Counted from the stretch's first letter, positions 18,194 to 27,237 are shown. The stretch: DNA of 64,000 bases from Nocardioides deserti (GCF_014266025.1 NZ_JACMYC010000001.1:620001-684000), one strand, 5' to 3'. Notes: generated by a model not told the origin, from the letters alone. Made by a program: numbers and translations.

Positions 18194-18266
18194 CCTGTCA
18201 GAACTCTCGCGGACGGCGACGCCCGCCGATCCGGCAGGTGCCCGGCCGGCCGGCCTCGCCGCTGGC

Positions 18267-18272
18267 TAGGGT
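18267..18272 (+). promoter_or_regulatory. -10 box of the Lrp gene
   Basis: TAGGGT lies seven bases before the GTG at 18280 and fixes this as the start over upstream in-frame codons. Confidence 0.55.
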
Positions 18273-18279
18273 GGCCGAC

Positions 18280-18759
18280 GTGAGCACCGGCGACGTCGAG
18301 GCAACCGACCGACACATCCTCGAGCTGCTCGCGACCGACGGGCGGATGTCGTTCACCGACCTCGGCAAGGCGACCGGCCTCTCGACCTCCGCGGTCCACC
18401 AGCGGGTCAAGCGGCTCGAGCAGCGCGGGCTGATCCTGGGGTACGGCGCGACGATCGACCACGAGCAGGTCGGCCTGCCGCTGACCGCCTTCATCTCGAT
18501 CCGCCCGATCGACCCCTCCCAGCCCGACGACTCCCCGGAGCGGCTGAGCGCCATCACCGAGATCGAGTCGTGCTGGTCGGTCGCGGGGGAGGAGTCCTAC
18601 ATCCTCAAGGTCCGAACCGAGACCCCGTCCGCGCTCGAGGGCCTGCTCGCCCGGATCCGCTCCGCCGCGAACGTCAACACCCGGACCACCATCGTCCTCA
18701 ACACCTTCTACGAGAACCGGCCCGTCAGCGCCGCCGAGCCCGCGAACGCTGCCGACTGA
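18280..18759 (+). CDS. Lrp/AsnC-family transcriptional regulator
   Basis: A 159-residue regulator with an N-terminal winged helix (about 8-65: ATDRHILELLATDGRMSF, then LGKATGLSTSAVHQRVKRLE) and a C-terminal RAM/AsnC ligand domain (about 75-150: PLTAFISIRP, ESCWSVAGEESYILKV). Such proteins sense amino acids and form octamers. It is convergent with the lysine aminomutase gene, not divergent, so control of that gene is only a guess. Confidence 0.92.
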   Translation: MSTGDVEATDRHILELLATDGRMSFTDLGKATGLSTSAVHQRVKRLEQRGLILGYGATIDHEQVGLPLTAFISIRPIDPSQPDDSPERLSAITEIESCWSVAGEESYILKVRTETPSALEGLLARIRSAANVNTRTTIVLNTFYENRPVSAAEPANAAD

Positions 18760-18790
18760 GCGCGGCGCGGTCAGCCGGCTCCGTCGACGG

Positions 18791-18858
18791 ACGGGCAGAA
18801 GTGACGTACGGCCGATGCCGACCTGCGGAAACGTCGCTGCGATCAACGTTCTGCCCGT
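18791..18858. repeat. Inverted repeat between lrp and kamA
   Basis: Perfect 10-base arms ACGGGCAGAA (18791-18800) and TTCTGCCCGT (18849-18858) enclose 48 bases. An imperfect inner pair is AGTGACGT with ACGTCGCT. It occupies the spacer between two convergent genes. The core around GCGGAAACGTCGCT resembles the CGGAACCTCGCT core of the element at 16419. Confidence 0.7.
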
Positions 18859-18890
18859 TCGACGACGGCGCCCCAGACCAGCCGGGGCGG

Positions 18891-20297
18891 TCAGGTGAGG
18901 GCGAGCTGGGCGTCGAGGCCGGCGCGGCGACGCCACCAGTCCTGGCCGGACTCGGGGAGGGTGTGGATCGGGTCGTAGTACTCGTAGGTGCGGGTGAGGG
19001 CCTCGGCGTCGGTGGCCTCGATCGAGGTCCGGTAGTTCTTGGTCCAGCCGGACACGCCGCGCTCGGTGTCGTACGTCGTCACCTGGTGCACCCACCGCTT
19101 GCCGACGAACGGGACGTCGCAGACGATCCGCGGGGTCGCGAAGCCGGGCAGGTAGCCCATGATCGCGGTCTGCAGCCGCTGGGCGTCGGCGAGCGAGACC
19201 CGCCAGTGCTCGGCGGCGGGGATCATGTCGCACATGTAGAAGTAGTAGGGCATGACGCCCGCACCGTCGAGGAGCGCGAAGCACAGGTCGAGCAGCGCGT
19301 GCGGGTCGGCGTTGACGCCGTCGAGGAGCACGCCCTGGTTGCGCACGTCGCGTACGCCGGCCTCGAGCATCGCCCGCGCCGCGTCGGCGACCAGCGGGGT
19401 GACCGAGTGCGCGTGGTTGGCGTGGGTGTGGATCGCCAGCGAGACGCCGCGCGCACGGGCGAGCCCGGCGACACGCTCCATGCCGGCGCGCACGTCGTCC
19501 TGCAGCCAGTGCTGCGGCAGCCCGACCAGCGCCTTGGTGGCGAGCCGGATGTCCCGGATGTTCTCGACCTCGAGCAGGGCGGTCACGAACGCCTCGAGCC
19601 TCGGCCACGGCATGTTCGCGACGTCGCCCCCGGAGACGACGACGTCCCGCACGGCGGGGGTGCGGCGCAGGTAGTCGAGCATCGCCTCGAGCCGGTCGTT
19701 CGGCTTGGCGAGGAACTTCAGCTTGTCCACCGCCGGGGTGGAGTTGCCGACGAGGTCCATCCGGGTGCAGTGGCCGCAGTACTGCGGGCACGTCGGCAGC
19801 AGCTCGGCGAGCACCTTGGTCGGGTAGCGGTGGGTCAGCCCCTCGGCGACCCACATGTCGTGCTCGTGCAGCGAGTCGCGGCTCGCGTAGGGGTGCGAGG
19901 GCCAGTCGGTGCGGCGGTCGGAGAAGACCGGGATCATGTAGTGCCGCAGCGGGTCGCCGTAGAACGCCTCCGTGAAGGAGCCGGGGCCGGCGGGCACGGC
20001 GTGGGGGACCATCGTGTTCACCATCTGCGGCGGCACGAGCATCGACATCGTGGCGCGCTCGCGCTGGTCGCGCTCGAGGTCGGCGTAGAACCGCTCGTCG
20101 ATCAGGTCGCCCATCAGGTCGCGCAGCTGCTTGACGTTCTTGACGCAGTGGGCGCGCTGCCACTGGACCGACTCCCACTCGGCGCGGGTCACGTCGCGCC
20201 AGCCGGGGAAGCGGGTCCAGTCGGGCTCGACCAGCTCGACCCGGCGGTAGGGGTAGGGCTGCCCGGTCTCCAGGCCGATCGACGTCTCGATGCTCAT
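18891..20297 (-). CDS. kamA: KamA-family radical SAM lysine 2,3-aminomutase-like protein
   Basis: A 468-residue radical SAM/PLP enzyme. The cluster-binding motif CPQYCGHC places cysteines at about 170, 174 and 177. VVSGGDVANM and the C-terminal PGFATPRIVCDVPFVGKRW, carrying the candidate PLP lysine, follow the KamA layout. The family moves the alpha-amino group of lysine to the beta position. Products include beta-lysine osmolytes and catabolic or antibiotic precursors. The ATG lies six bases after TAGCGT, so the gene is probably leaderless. The gene upstream encodes a GNAT acetyltransferase, but no classical AblB is evident. Confidence 0.85.
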   Translation of the reverse strand: MSIETSIGLETGQPYPYRRVELVEPDWTRFPGWRDVTRAEWESVQWQRAHCVKNVKQLRDLMGDLIDERFYADLERDQRERATMSMLVPPQMVNTMVPHAVPAGPGSFTEAFYGDPLRHYMIPVFSDRRTDWPSHPYASRDSLHEHDMWVAEGLTHRYPTKVLAELLPTCPQYCGHCTRMDLVGNSTPAVDKLKFLAKPNDRLEAMLDYLRRTPAVRDVVVSGGDVANMPWPRLEAFVTALLEVENIRDIRLATKALVGLPQHWLQDDVRAGMERVAGLARARGVSLAIHTHANHAHSVTPLVADAARAMLEAGVRDVRNQGVLLDGVNADPHALLDLCFALLDGAGVMPYYFYMCDMIPAAEHWRVSLADAQRLQTAIMGYLPGFATPRIVCDVPFVGKRWVHQVTTYDTERGVSGWTKNYRTSIEATDAEALTRTYEYYDPIHTLPESGQDWWRRRAGLDAQLALT

Positions 20298-20303
20298 GTG
20301 ACC

Positions 20304-20309
20304 ACGCTA
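20304..20309 (-). promoter_or_regulatory. -10 box of kamA
   Basis: TAGCGT on the minus strand, six bases before the kamA ATG, gives kamA its own leaderless promoter in the 59-base gap after the GNAT gene. Confidence 0.55.
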
Positions 20310-20356
20310 ACGGATGATCTGCGCCATATCCACGCACATGCCGCAGGATCTTCTGC

Positions 20357-20965
20357 TCACGCCAGTCGGCTGGCCTCCAACGTCCGGCGGACGACCGGGT
20401 CGGACGCGTCCCGTCCGTACCGCCACCGGAACACCGCCTCGACCACGTCCCGAAGCGGCGCGTCGTCACCGGCACCGAGCGGTGTGTCCATGAGCAGCAG
20501 CCGGGGCGCGTGCCCGTCGTCGTGCGGAGGCTCGTACTCGCGCACCGGCAGCAACCGGCCGCCGAGCCGCTCGTAGAAGACGATGCGCCGGCGGTGCTCC
20601 TCGACGAGTGCGGGGGAGAGGCCCGGCTCGTCGGGGTCCTCGACGTCCCACACCAACCGGGTGCGCCCCTCCGCGGCCAGCAGCGCGGCCAGGTCGGCCC
20701 ACATCGCCGAGCCGGTGCCACGACCCCGCCGGCCGACGGCGTAGTAGCGCAGGAACGTCCACGACGTCGGACCGAGGTCCCGCACCAGCGCGAGGCCGGC
20801 CGGGCCGTCCGCGTCGACGTACACCAGCAGCCGGTCGACCAGGAGGTCCTCGAACGGCGCCTGCAGCTCGTCCGGGAAGGCACCCTCGTAGATCGCCCGC
20901 ACCGCCGCGAGGTCGCCCGTCGACAGCGAGCCGGCCTCGACCAGCCGCCCCTCCGGCGCGCTCAT
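20357..20965 (-). CDS. GNAT-family N-acetyltransferase
   Basis: A 202-residue acetyltransferase-fold protein. The acetyl-CoA loop is AVGRRGRGTGSAMW at about 77-90, and the later strand-helix segment RRIVFYERLGGRLLP is the usual GNAT ending. The substrate is not evident. The ATG overlaps the amidohydrolase stop by four bases, so it is the last gene of the enoyl-CoA hydratase, AMP ligase and amidohydrolase operon. Confidence 0.8.
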   Translation of the reverse strand: MSAPEGRLVEAGSLSTGDLAAVRAIYEGAFPDELQAPFEDLLVDRLLVYVDADGPAGLALVRDLGPTSWTFLRYYAVGRRGRGTGSAMWADLAALLAAEGRTRLVWDVEDPDEPGLSPALVEEHRRRIVFYERLGGRLLPVREYEPPHDDGHAPRLLLMDTPLGAGDDAPLRDVVEAVFRWRYGRDASDPVVRRTLEASRLA

Positions 20966-22580
20966 CCGTGCACCAGCCGTCCGCCGAGCACCGTGCGCAG
21001 CACCTCGATGTCGCGGATCCGCGACGGGTCGACGGTCGCCGGGTCGTCGGAGAGCACCGCCAGGTCCGCCAGCCGCCCGGGCAGCACCTGGCCGCGCTCG
21101 TGCTCCTGGTGGGAGGCGTACGCCGACCCCAGCGTGTACGCCGTCAGCGCCTCCAGCCCCGTCATCGCCTCCTCGCGGCCCAGCGGCTGCCCGCCGTCGG
21201 TGGTGCGGTTGACCAGGTCGTGGATGCCGAGCAGCGGGCGGCCGTCGACCACCGGTCGGTCCGAGCTGCCGGGGACCACGATCCCCGCGTCGAGCAGCGA
21301 CCGGCCGCGGTAGGCCCAGCCGGCCCGCTCCGGCCCGAGCGCGCGCAGCATCCCGTCGCCGATCTCGCCGACGAACCGCCCCTGCGGCACGGGCACGACG
21401 CCGAGCGCGGCGGCGCGCGTGACCTGGTCGGGCCGGGCGACTCCGAAGTGCTCGACCCGGTGGCGCACGTCCGGGCGCGGCCAGCGGCGCTGCGCCTCGT
21501 CGTACGCGTCGAGGACGAGGTCGATCGCGGCGTCGCCGATCGCGTGGGCGGCCACCCGCCACCCGGACCGGTGGGCGTCGAGGATGCGGGTGCGCAGCGC
21601 GTCGGCGTCGTCCTGCAGGTAGCCGCGCGAGCCGGGCGTGTCCGCGAAGTCCTCGGTCAGCGCGCACGTGTGGCCGATCAGCGACCCGTCCGAGAAGACC
21701 TTGACCGGGCCGAGCCGAAGCCGGTCGTCGCCGAGGCCGGTCCTGATGCCGAGGTCGAGCCCGAGCGGCATCCCGTCCGCCTCGTGGGCGGGCACCGGGT
21801 GCAGGACGTCCGCGGCGACCATCAGCTCCACGCGGACCGGCAGCCGGTCGGCGTCGCGCGCGGCCTGGTAGGCCGCGACCTCGACCGGGCTCTTGCCGAT
21901 CCAGCCGCCGCCGACGCCGGCCTCGACGACGCTGGTGATGCCCTCGGCGAGGTAGGCGCGGCCGGCCCGCTCGATGGCGTCGACGAGGGTCGCGACGGGG
22001 TAGGGGAGGACCAGCCGGGAGAGCAGCGACTGCGCCTGCTCCTGCAGCAGCCCGGTCGGGCGGCCGGCGGCGTCGGTGACGACCAGCCCGCCCGGCACGT
22101 CGACGGGAGCGTCGGCCAGGCCCAGGTCGGCCAGGACCGCGGAAGAGACCACGCACATGTGGCCCGAGGTGTGCTTCAGCCAGACCCGCCGGCCACCGGC
22201 CGCTCGGTCGAGCGCGTCCCGGTCGGGGTGCGCGCCGATCTTGTTCTCGTCGTAGCCCGACCCGACGACCCACGCGTCGGGCCCGAGCGTCGCGGCGCGG
22301 GCGGCCACCGCCTCGTAGAGGTGGTCGAGCGACGCCACCGGAGGTCCACCTCCGCGAGCGCCAGCCCGTGCCAGGCCATGTGGTTGTGCGCGTCGTGGAA
22401 GCCCGGCACCACGACGGCGCCGTCGAGGTCGACGACCCGGCGCGCGGCCACGTCCTCGAGCGCCACGACGCGGCCACCGAGCACCGCGACCGACGAGGCC
22501 ACCGCGGAGTGGTCGGGTCCGCCGAGCGTCCGCACGCGGGCGTTGGTCAGCAGCAGGTCGGCCTGCAGCGTGCCGCTCAC
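20962..22580 (-). pseudogene. Frameshifted YtcJ-like amidohydrolase
   Basis: Two adjoining frames together make one amidohydrolase-3 (YtcJ/NfdA-like) protein of about 540 residues. The first, from the GTG at 22580, encodes the beta-sandwich and the metal motif VPGFHDAHNHMAWHGLALAEVDLR. The second, readable from 22338, continues with VASLDHLYEAVAARA and runs to the C-terminus, including KVFSDGSLIGHT, HAIGD and GSSDRPV. The reading frame breaks at 22339-22343 (minus-strand CTCCGGTGGCG), where one base (or four) is missing. All else looks intact, so this is a recent inactivation, a sequencing error or, less likely, programmed frameshifting. The GTG start overlaps the AMP ligase stop. Confidence 0.85.
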
Positions 22581-24040
22581 GTGAGCTGCGCCTTCGCCAC
22601 CCGGTGCGAGGCCGTCAGCGGCAGTTCGTCGCGCACCGCCCACCGCGAGGGCACCTTGAACGCCGCGAGCCGCTCGGAGCACCACGAGCCGAGCACCGCT
22701 GGGACGTCCGCCTCGGGTAGGCCCGGCGCGACGACGTACGCCATGACCTCCTCGCCGCGCACCTCGTCGGGCACGCCGACGACGGCCGCGAGCCGCACCT
22801 CGGGATGGGCCATCAGCACCTCCTCGACCTCGTGCGCGGCGACGTTCTCCCCGCTGCGCCGGATCATGTCCTTGAGCCGGCCCTGGAGGAAGACCCGGCC
22901 GTGCTCGTCGATCCGGGCGAGGTCGCCGGTCGGGAACCAGCCTTCGCGGAACGGGTCGGGGTGGCCGAGGTAGCCGGTCATCATCCCCGGCCCGCGCAGC
23001 CACAGCTCGCCGTCGACGACCCGCGCCTCCCGGTGGCCGGCGGGTCGCCCGAGGCTGCCGGTGCCGACCAGGACGTCGTGGTCCTCGGCGGTGACGCGGA
23101 TGTCGGCGCCGGTCTCGGTCATGCCGAACGCCTCGTACCACCCCACGCCCCACCGCTCCTCCAGCGCCGCGTGCAGCGCCGGCGGGATCGCCGAGCACTG
23201 CACGGCGCGGACGCGGTGGTCGCGGTCGGCGGGGTCCGGCGGCATCTTGTGCAGCAGCACCGGCATCGAGGCCAGGCAGTAGAAGTACGTCACGCCGTGC
23301 GCGCGCACGCGCTCCCAGAACGTCGAGGGGTGGAAGCCGTCGAGCACGACCAGGTGCGCACCCGAGAGCAGCGCCGCCACGACGTTCCACTGCGGGTCGA
23401 CGTAGTGGAACGGCTGCGCGGTGAGCATGACGTCGTCACTCGTCAGGTGCGGGAACTCCCGGAGCATCGAGCCGCCGAGCGTCGTCCAGTACTCGTGGGT
23501 GAGCAGGCAGCCCTTCGGCCTGCCGGTCGTGCCGGAGGTGTACTGCACGTTGACGACCGCCTCGGGGTCCACCGGACCCTGGTCGTACGCCGACGCGTCG
23601 GCGGGCTCCGCGTCCAGCTCGGCGAGCAGCACCACGTGCGGCGGGCGCGCGAGCCCGTCGAGCACGGCTCGATGCTCGTCGGTGGTGACCGCCAGCCGCA
23701 CGTCGGCGTCGTCGACGAGGTGCTGGGCGTCGGCGGAGCGGTAGCGGACGTTCAGCGGCACGATCGCCGCGCCGAGCCGCGCCAGTGCCAGCCAGGTCAG
23801 CGGGAAGCCCGGCTCGTTGCCGACCATCACCGCGACGTGGTCGCCGGCAGCGACGCCCAGCGCCCGCAACCCCGCGGCGTACGCCGCCGTCCGCTCGGCC
23901 ACCTCGGCGAAGGTGAGTCGGGTGGTGCTCCCGTCGGCGGCCTCGAACGTCCACGCCGGCCGGTCCGGCCAGGTGGCGGCCGCGGTCTCGACCGCTGCGA
24001 CCAGGTCGGCGGGCAGCTGGTCGGGAACCCGCTCAGCCAC
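22577..24040 (-). CDS. AMP-dependent acyl-CoA synthetase/ligase
   Basis: A 487-residue adenylate-forming enzyme with the P-loop-like YTSGTTGRPKG near residue 180, the YEAFGMTETG motif near 310, WFPTGDLARIDEHGRVFLQGRLKDMIRRSGENV with the hinge Asp-Arg region, and the C-terminal sub-domain ending VAKAQLT. It should activate a carboxylic acid through its acyl-adenylate to a CoA thioester. The substrate is unknown. It overlaps the enoyl-CoA hydratase gene upstream by eight bases and the amidohydrolase downstream by four, so it sits in the middle of an operon. Confidence 0.9.
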   Translation of the reverse strand: MAERVPDQLPADLVAAVETAAATWPDRPAWTFEAADGSTTRLTFAEVAERTAAYAAGLRALGVAAGDHVAVMVGNEPGFPLTWLALARLGAAIVPLNVRYRSADAQHLVDDADVRLAVTTDEHRAVLDGLARPPHVVLLAELDAEPADASAYDQGPVDPEAVVNVQYTSGTTGRPKGCLLTHEYWTTLGGSMLREFPHLTSDDVMLTAQPFHYVDPQWNVVAALLSGAHLVVLDGFHPSTFWERVRAHGVTYFYCLASMPVLLHKMPPDPADRDHRVRAVQCSAIPPALHAALEERWGVGWYEAFGMTETGADIRVTAEDHDVLVGTGSLGRPAGHREARVVDGELWLRGPGMMTGYLGHPDPFREGWFPTGDLARIDEHGRVFLQGRLKDMIRRSGENVAAHEVEEVLMAHPEVRLAAVVGVPDEVRGEEVMAYVVAPGLPEADVPAVLGSWCSERLAAFKVPSRWAVRDELPLTASHRVAKAQLT

Positions 24041-24779
24041 GGACGAACTCCGTGCGCGGAGCCTCGCCCTCGCCCGACAGCGACGTGAGGACGGCGTGGT
24101 CGACCTCGCGGGCCAGCGCCTCGCCGAAGGTCGCGTCGAGGCCCTGGTCCAGCACCTGCTTGGCCAGGCTGACCGCCAGCGGCGGCCGGTCGGCCAACTG
24201 ACGGGCGAGGTCGAGCGCGACCGTCTCGTGCTCGCCGGGCGGCACCGCCCGGGCGACCATGCCGATCCGCGCCGCCTCCGCGCCCGAGATGCGCTCGCCG
24301 AGCAGCAGCAGCTCCTTGGCGCGGGCCCAGCCGACGAGGTGGGGGAGCAGTCGCGAGATCCCGCCGGTCACCGACAGCCCGACGCCGACCTCGGGGAAGC
24401 CGAAGGCGGCGTCCTCGGTCGCGACGACGACGTCGCAGGCCAGCGCGAACTCGCAGCCGGCGCCGAGCGCGTAGCCGTGCACCGCGGCGACCACCGGCGC
24501 GGGCAGCTCGCGGACCAGGCGGGTCACGTCCTGGATCGCCTCGAGCCGGGCGCGCGTCTGCAGCACGGTCTCGACCGGCGGCTCCTCCTTGAGGTCGTGG
24601 CCGGCGCAGAACGCCCGCCCGTTGCCGCTCAGCACGACCGCCCGCACCTCCTCGGCGAGCGCGCGCCGCAGCGCGGCGACCAGCCCGTCGGTCAGCTCGG
24701 CGGTGACGGCGTTGAGCCGCTCCGGCCGGTCCAGGACGATCCGGGCGACCGCCCCGTCGCGCTCGTAGTGGACGACCAC
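24033..24779 (-). CDS. Enoyl-CoA hydratase/isomerase (crotonase family)
   Basis: A 248-residue crotonase with the oxyanion-hole segment SGNGRAFCAGHDLKEE, the catalytic-region GYALGAGCEFALACDVV (first glutamate) and FGFPEVGVGLSVTGG (second glutamate), both positions of true hydratases being present. It heads a minus-strand operon with the AMP ligase and is divergent from a TetR regulator, suggesting ligand-controlled acyl-CoA catabolism. Confidence 0.9.
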   Translation of the reverse strand: MVVHYERDGAVARIVLDRPERLNAVTAELTDGLVAALRRALAEEVRAVVLSGNGRAFCAGHDLKEEPPVETVLQTRARLEAIQDVTRLVRELPAPVVAAVHGYALGAGCEFALACDVVVATEDAAFGFPEVGVGLSVTGGISRLLPHLVGWARAKELLLLGERISGAEAARIGMVARAVPPGEHETVALDLARQLADRPPLAVSLAKQVLDQGLDATFGEALAREVDHAVLTSLSGEGEAPRTEFVRG

Positions 24780-24814
24780 CGTCCGCCTCCCTCATCTGTC
24801 GACGCCCGCACTTC

Positions 24815-24832
24815 CGATCGATCGATCGATCG
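24815..24832. promoter_or_regulatory. (CGAT)4CG palindrome, candidate TetR operator
   Basis: Four CGAT units plus CG make an 18-base perfect palindrome in the 111-base gap between the divergent enoyl-CoA hydratase and TetR genes. TetR proteins bind short palindromes in such gaps. The repeated unit offers several overlapping registers. Confidence 0.5.
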
Positions 24833-24890
24833 GGCATCCTGACGGTAGGCCGCGACCGGCGGCCGGCACAAGCAGCGGAAGGGGACCGGC

Positions 24891-25496
24891 GTGGCGGGAG
24901 CGGCCGACCGGGTGCGCGAGGCGGCGCTCGACCTCTTCGCGGAGCGCGGCTTCCACGGCGTCGGCATCCGCCAGCTCGCCGAGCGCGCCGGGCTCTCGTC
25001 GGCCTCGCTCTACCACTACATGGGGACCAAGACCGACCTGCTCGCCGCGATCATGCGTGAGTGCCTCGGACGCCTGGTCGCCGACGCCGAGGCGGCTGCC
25101 GCCGAGCACGCGGACCCGACGTCCCGCGTCGAGGCGCTGGTCCGTGCGCACGTGGTCAGCCACGCCGAGCAGCCCCGGGAGACCCGGGTCGTCGACGGCG
25201 AGCTCGCCGCGCTGACGGGGGAGGCGCGGGCCGAGGTGGTCGCGCTGCGCGACCGCTACGAGCGGGTCTGGCAGGACGCGATCGACGCCGGGACGGCCGG
25301 GGGCGCCTTCACGGTCGGCTCGCCGGCCGTCGCCCGCCGGGCGTTGCTGGAGATGTGCAGCGGCGTCGCGCGGTGGTACGACGCCACCGGCCCGATGCCG
25401 CTGGCCGAGCTGGCCGACACCTACGCCGCGCTCGCGCGCCAGCTGCTCGGCGTACCGACGGCACCTGCGGGCAACGGGAGCGACGCCCCGGCGTAG
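24891..25496 (+). CDS. TetR-family transcriptional regulator
   Basis: A 201-residue repressor-like protein. The N-terminal HTH (about 10-55: AALDLFAERGFHGVGIRQLAERAGLS, then SASLYHYMGTKTDLL) is typical of TetR, and the C-terminal ligand domain resembles those of acyl-CoA responsive members. GGAAGGGG precedes the GTG start. Its position between the enoyl-CoA hydratase operon and fadD suggests it controls both, with an acyl-CoA as likely ligand (inference). Confidence 0.92.
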   Translation: MAGAADRVREAALDLFAERGFHGVGIRQLAERAGLSSASLYHYMGTKTDLLAAIMRECLGRLVADAEAAAAEHADPTSRVEALVRAHVVSHAEQPRETRVVDGELAALTGEARAEVVALRDRYERVWQDAIDAGTAGGAFTVGSPAVARRALLEMCSGVARWYDATGPMPLAELADTYAALARQLLGVPTAPAGNGSDAPA

Positions 25497-25499
25497 CGT
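25494..25499 (+). promoter_or_regulatory. -10 box of fadD
   Basis: TAGCGT overlaps the TetR stop codon. Transcription would start near 25506, giving a 31-base leader that carries the AGGAGG ribosome site at about 25524. Confidence 0.4.
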
Positions 25500-25536
25500 T
25501 ACCGGGCCCGGCACCCGACCTCCAGGAGGATCTCCG

Positions 25537-27237
25537 TTGAGCACCGACGCTCCGCTGTGGGCAGGCTCGTACGCACCCGGGGTGCCGCTCCACCTGGACT
25601 ACCCGGACCGCTCGCTGGTCGACCAGCTCGAGCTGACCGTCGAACGGCACGCGGAGCGGGTGGCGCTGGACTTCCTGGGCCGGACGACGACGTACGCCGA
25701 GCTGGCCGACCAGGTCGAGCGGGTCGCGGAGGGCCTGCGCCGGCTCGGTGTCGGACCGGGGGACCCGGTCGCGCTGCTCATGCCGAACTGCCCGCAGCAC
25801 GTCGTCGCCTTCCACGCCGTCGTCCGCCTCGGCGCGGTCGTGGTCGAGCACAACCCGCTCTACACGAGCGAGGAGCTGCGCGCGCCGTTCGCCGACCACG
25901 GCGCCCGGGTCGCCGTCGTGTGGGACAAGGTCGTGCCGGTGGTCGACGCGCTGCGGGAGGGGTCCGCGCTCGAGCACGTCGTCGCGGTCGACCTCACCGC
26001 CGCGCTGCCGCTGGGGAAGCGGCTCGCCCTGCGGCTGCCCGTCGCCAAGGCGCGCCGGGCTCGCGCCGAGCTGACCGCCCCGGCGCCGGGCGCCGTGCCG
26101 TGGGCCGACCTGGTCACCGCGCCGCCGGTCGCCGGCGACCACCCGCGGCCGACCGCCGACGACGTCGCCCTCGTGCTCTACACCTCGGGGACCACCGGCA
26201 TCCCCAAGGGCGCCGAGCTGCGCCACCGTAACCTGGTCGCCAACTGCGTGCAGGGCCGCGCCTGGGTCTCCGGGCTGCGCGAGGGCGAGGAGACCTTCCT
26301 GGTCGCCCTGCCGCTGTTCCACGCCTACGGCGTCACCGTGTCGGTCCTGCTCGGCGTCATGCTGGGCGCCCGGCTGGTGCTGCTGCCCAAGCCCGACGTC
26401 GACCTGGTGCTCGACGCCGTCGGCCGCCGCGTGCCGACATTCGTCCCGGCCGTGCCGCCGCTCTACCGGAAGATCGCCGAGGAGGCGCAGCGGCGGGGCG
26501 TCTCGCTGCAGGGCATCCGCTACGGCCTGTCCGGCGCGATGCCGCTCCCCGCCGAGCTGGTCGAGCGCTGGGAGGCGACGACCGGCGGTCTGCTGGTGGA
26601 GGGCTACGGGCTGACCGAGACCTCCCCGGTCATCGTCGGCAACCCGATGTCGACCAGGCGGCGGCCAGGCGCGATCGGCGTGCCGTTCCCGGACACCGAG
26701 GTCCGCGTCGCCGACCGCGACGACCCGGACCGCGACGTCGCGCTGGGCGAGCCCGGCGAGCTGCTCGTTCGCGGCCCGCAGGTCTTCGCCGGCTACCGCG
26801 GCCGCCCGGAGGAGACCGATGCCGCCTTCCACGACGCCTGGTTCCGCACCGGTGACGTGGTGACGATGAGCGAGGACGGCTTCCTCACCGTCGTCGACCG
26901 GGTCAAGGAGCTGATCATCACCGGCGGCTTCAACGTGTACCCCAGCGAGGTCGAGGCGGCGCTGCGCACCCACGCCGACGTGGCGGACGCCGCCGTCGTC
27001 GGCGTGCCCGACGGGTCGGGCAGCGAGCAGGTCGTCGCCGCGGTCGTGGCCGCGCCCGGTCGCACCCCCGACCCCGCGGCCCTCGACGCGCACGCGCGTG
27101 CCGCGCTCACGGCGTACAAGGTGCCGCGGCGCTACGTCGTCCTCGACGAGCTGCCCACCAACCCGATGGGCAAGGTGCTGCGCCGCGAGGTGCTCGCCCT
27201 CGTGCGGGAGCGCCAGGAGGCCGGCCCCGCGGTCTAG
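25537..27237 (+). CDS. Long-chain-fatty-acid-CoA ligase (FadD-like)
   Basis: A 566-residue adenylate-forming ligase. LYTSGTTGIPKGAEL is near residue 215, the EGYGLTETSPV motif near 360, WFRTGDVVTMSEDGFLTVVDR with the hinge region near 440, and PMGKVLRREV with the catalytic lysine near the C-terminus. These features and the length fit medium- to long-chain acyl-CoA synthetases. A perfect AGGAGG stands eight bases before the TTG start. It is 40 bases downstream of tetR on the same strand and has its own likely -10. Confidence 0.92.
   Translation: MSTDAPLWAGSYAPGVPLHLDYPDRSLVDQLELTVERHAERVALDFLGRTTTYAELADQVERVAEGLRRLGVGPGDPVALLMPNCPQHVVAFHAVVRLGAVVVEHNPLYTSEELRAPFADHGARVAVVWDKVVPVVDALREGSALEHVVAVDLTAALPLGKRLALRLPVAKARRARAELTAPAPGAVPWADLVTAPPVAGDHPRPTADDVALVLYTSGTTGIPKGAELRHRNLVANCVQGRAWVSGLREGEETFLVALPLFHAYGVTVSVLLGVMLGARLVLLPKPDVDLVLDAVGRRVPTFVPAVPPLYRKIAEEAQRRGVSLQGIRYGLSGAMPLPAELVERWEATTGGLLVEGYGLTETSPVIVGNPMSTRRRPGAIGVPFPDTEVRVADRDDPDRDVALGEPGELLVRGPQVFAGYRGRPEETDAAFHDAWFRTGDVVTMSEDGFLTVVDRVKELIITGGFNVYPSEVEAALRTHADVADAAVVGVPDGSGSEQVVAAVVAAPGRTPDPAALDAHARAALTAYKVPRRYVVLDELPTNPMGKVLRREVLALVRERQEAGPAV

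Noticed and set aside
22176..23390. A separate gene of about 400 codons overlapping the AMP ligase
   Set aside because: Only its last part is meaningful: it is the N-terminal half of the frameshifted amidohydrolase. The upstream part is a shadow of the AMP ligase gene.
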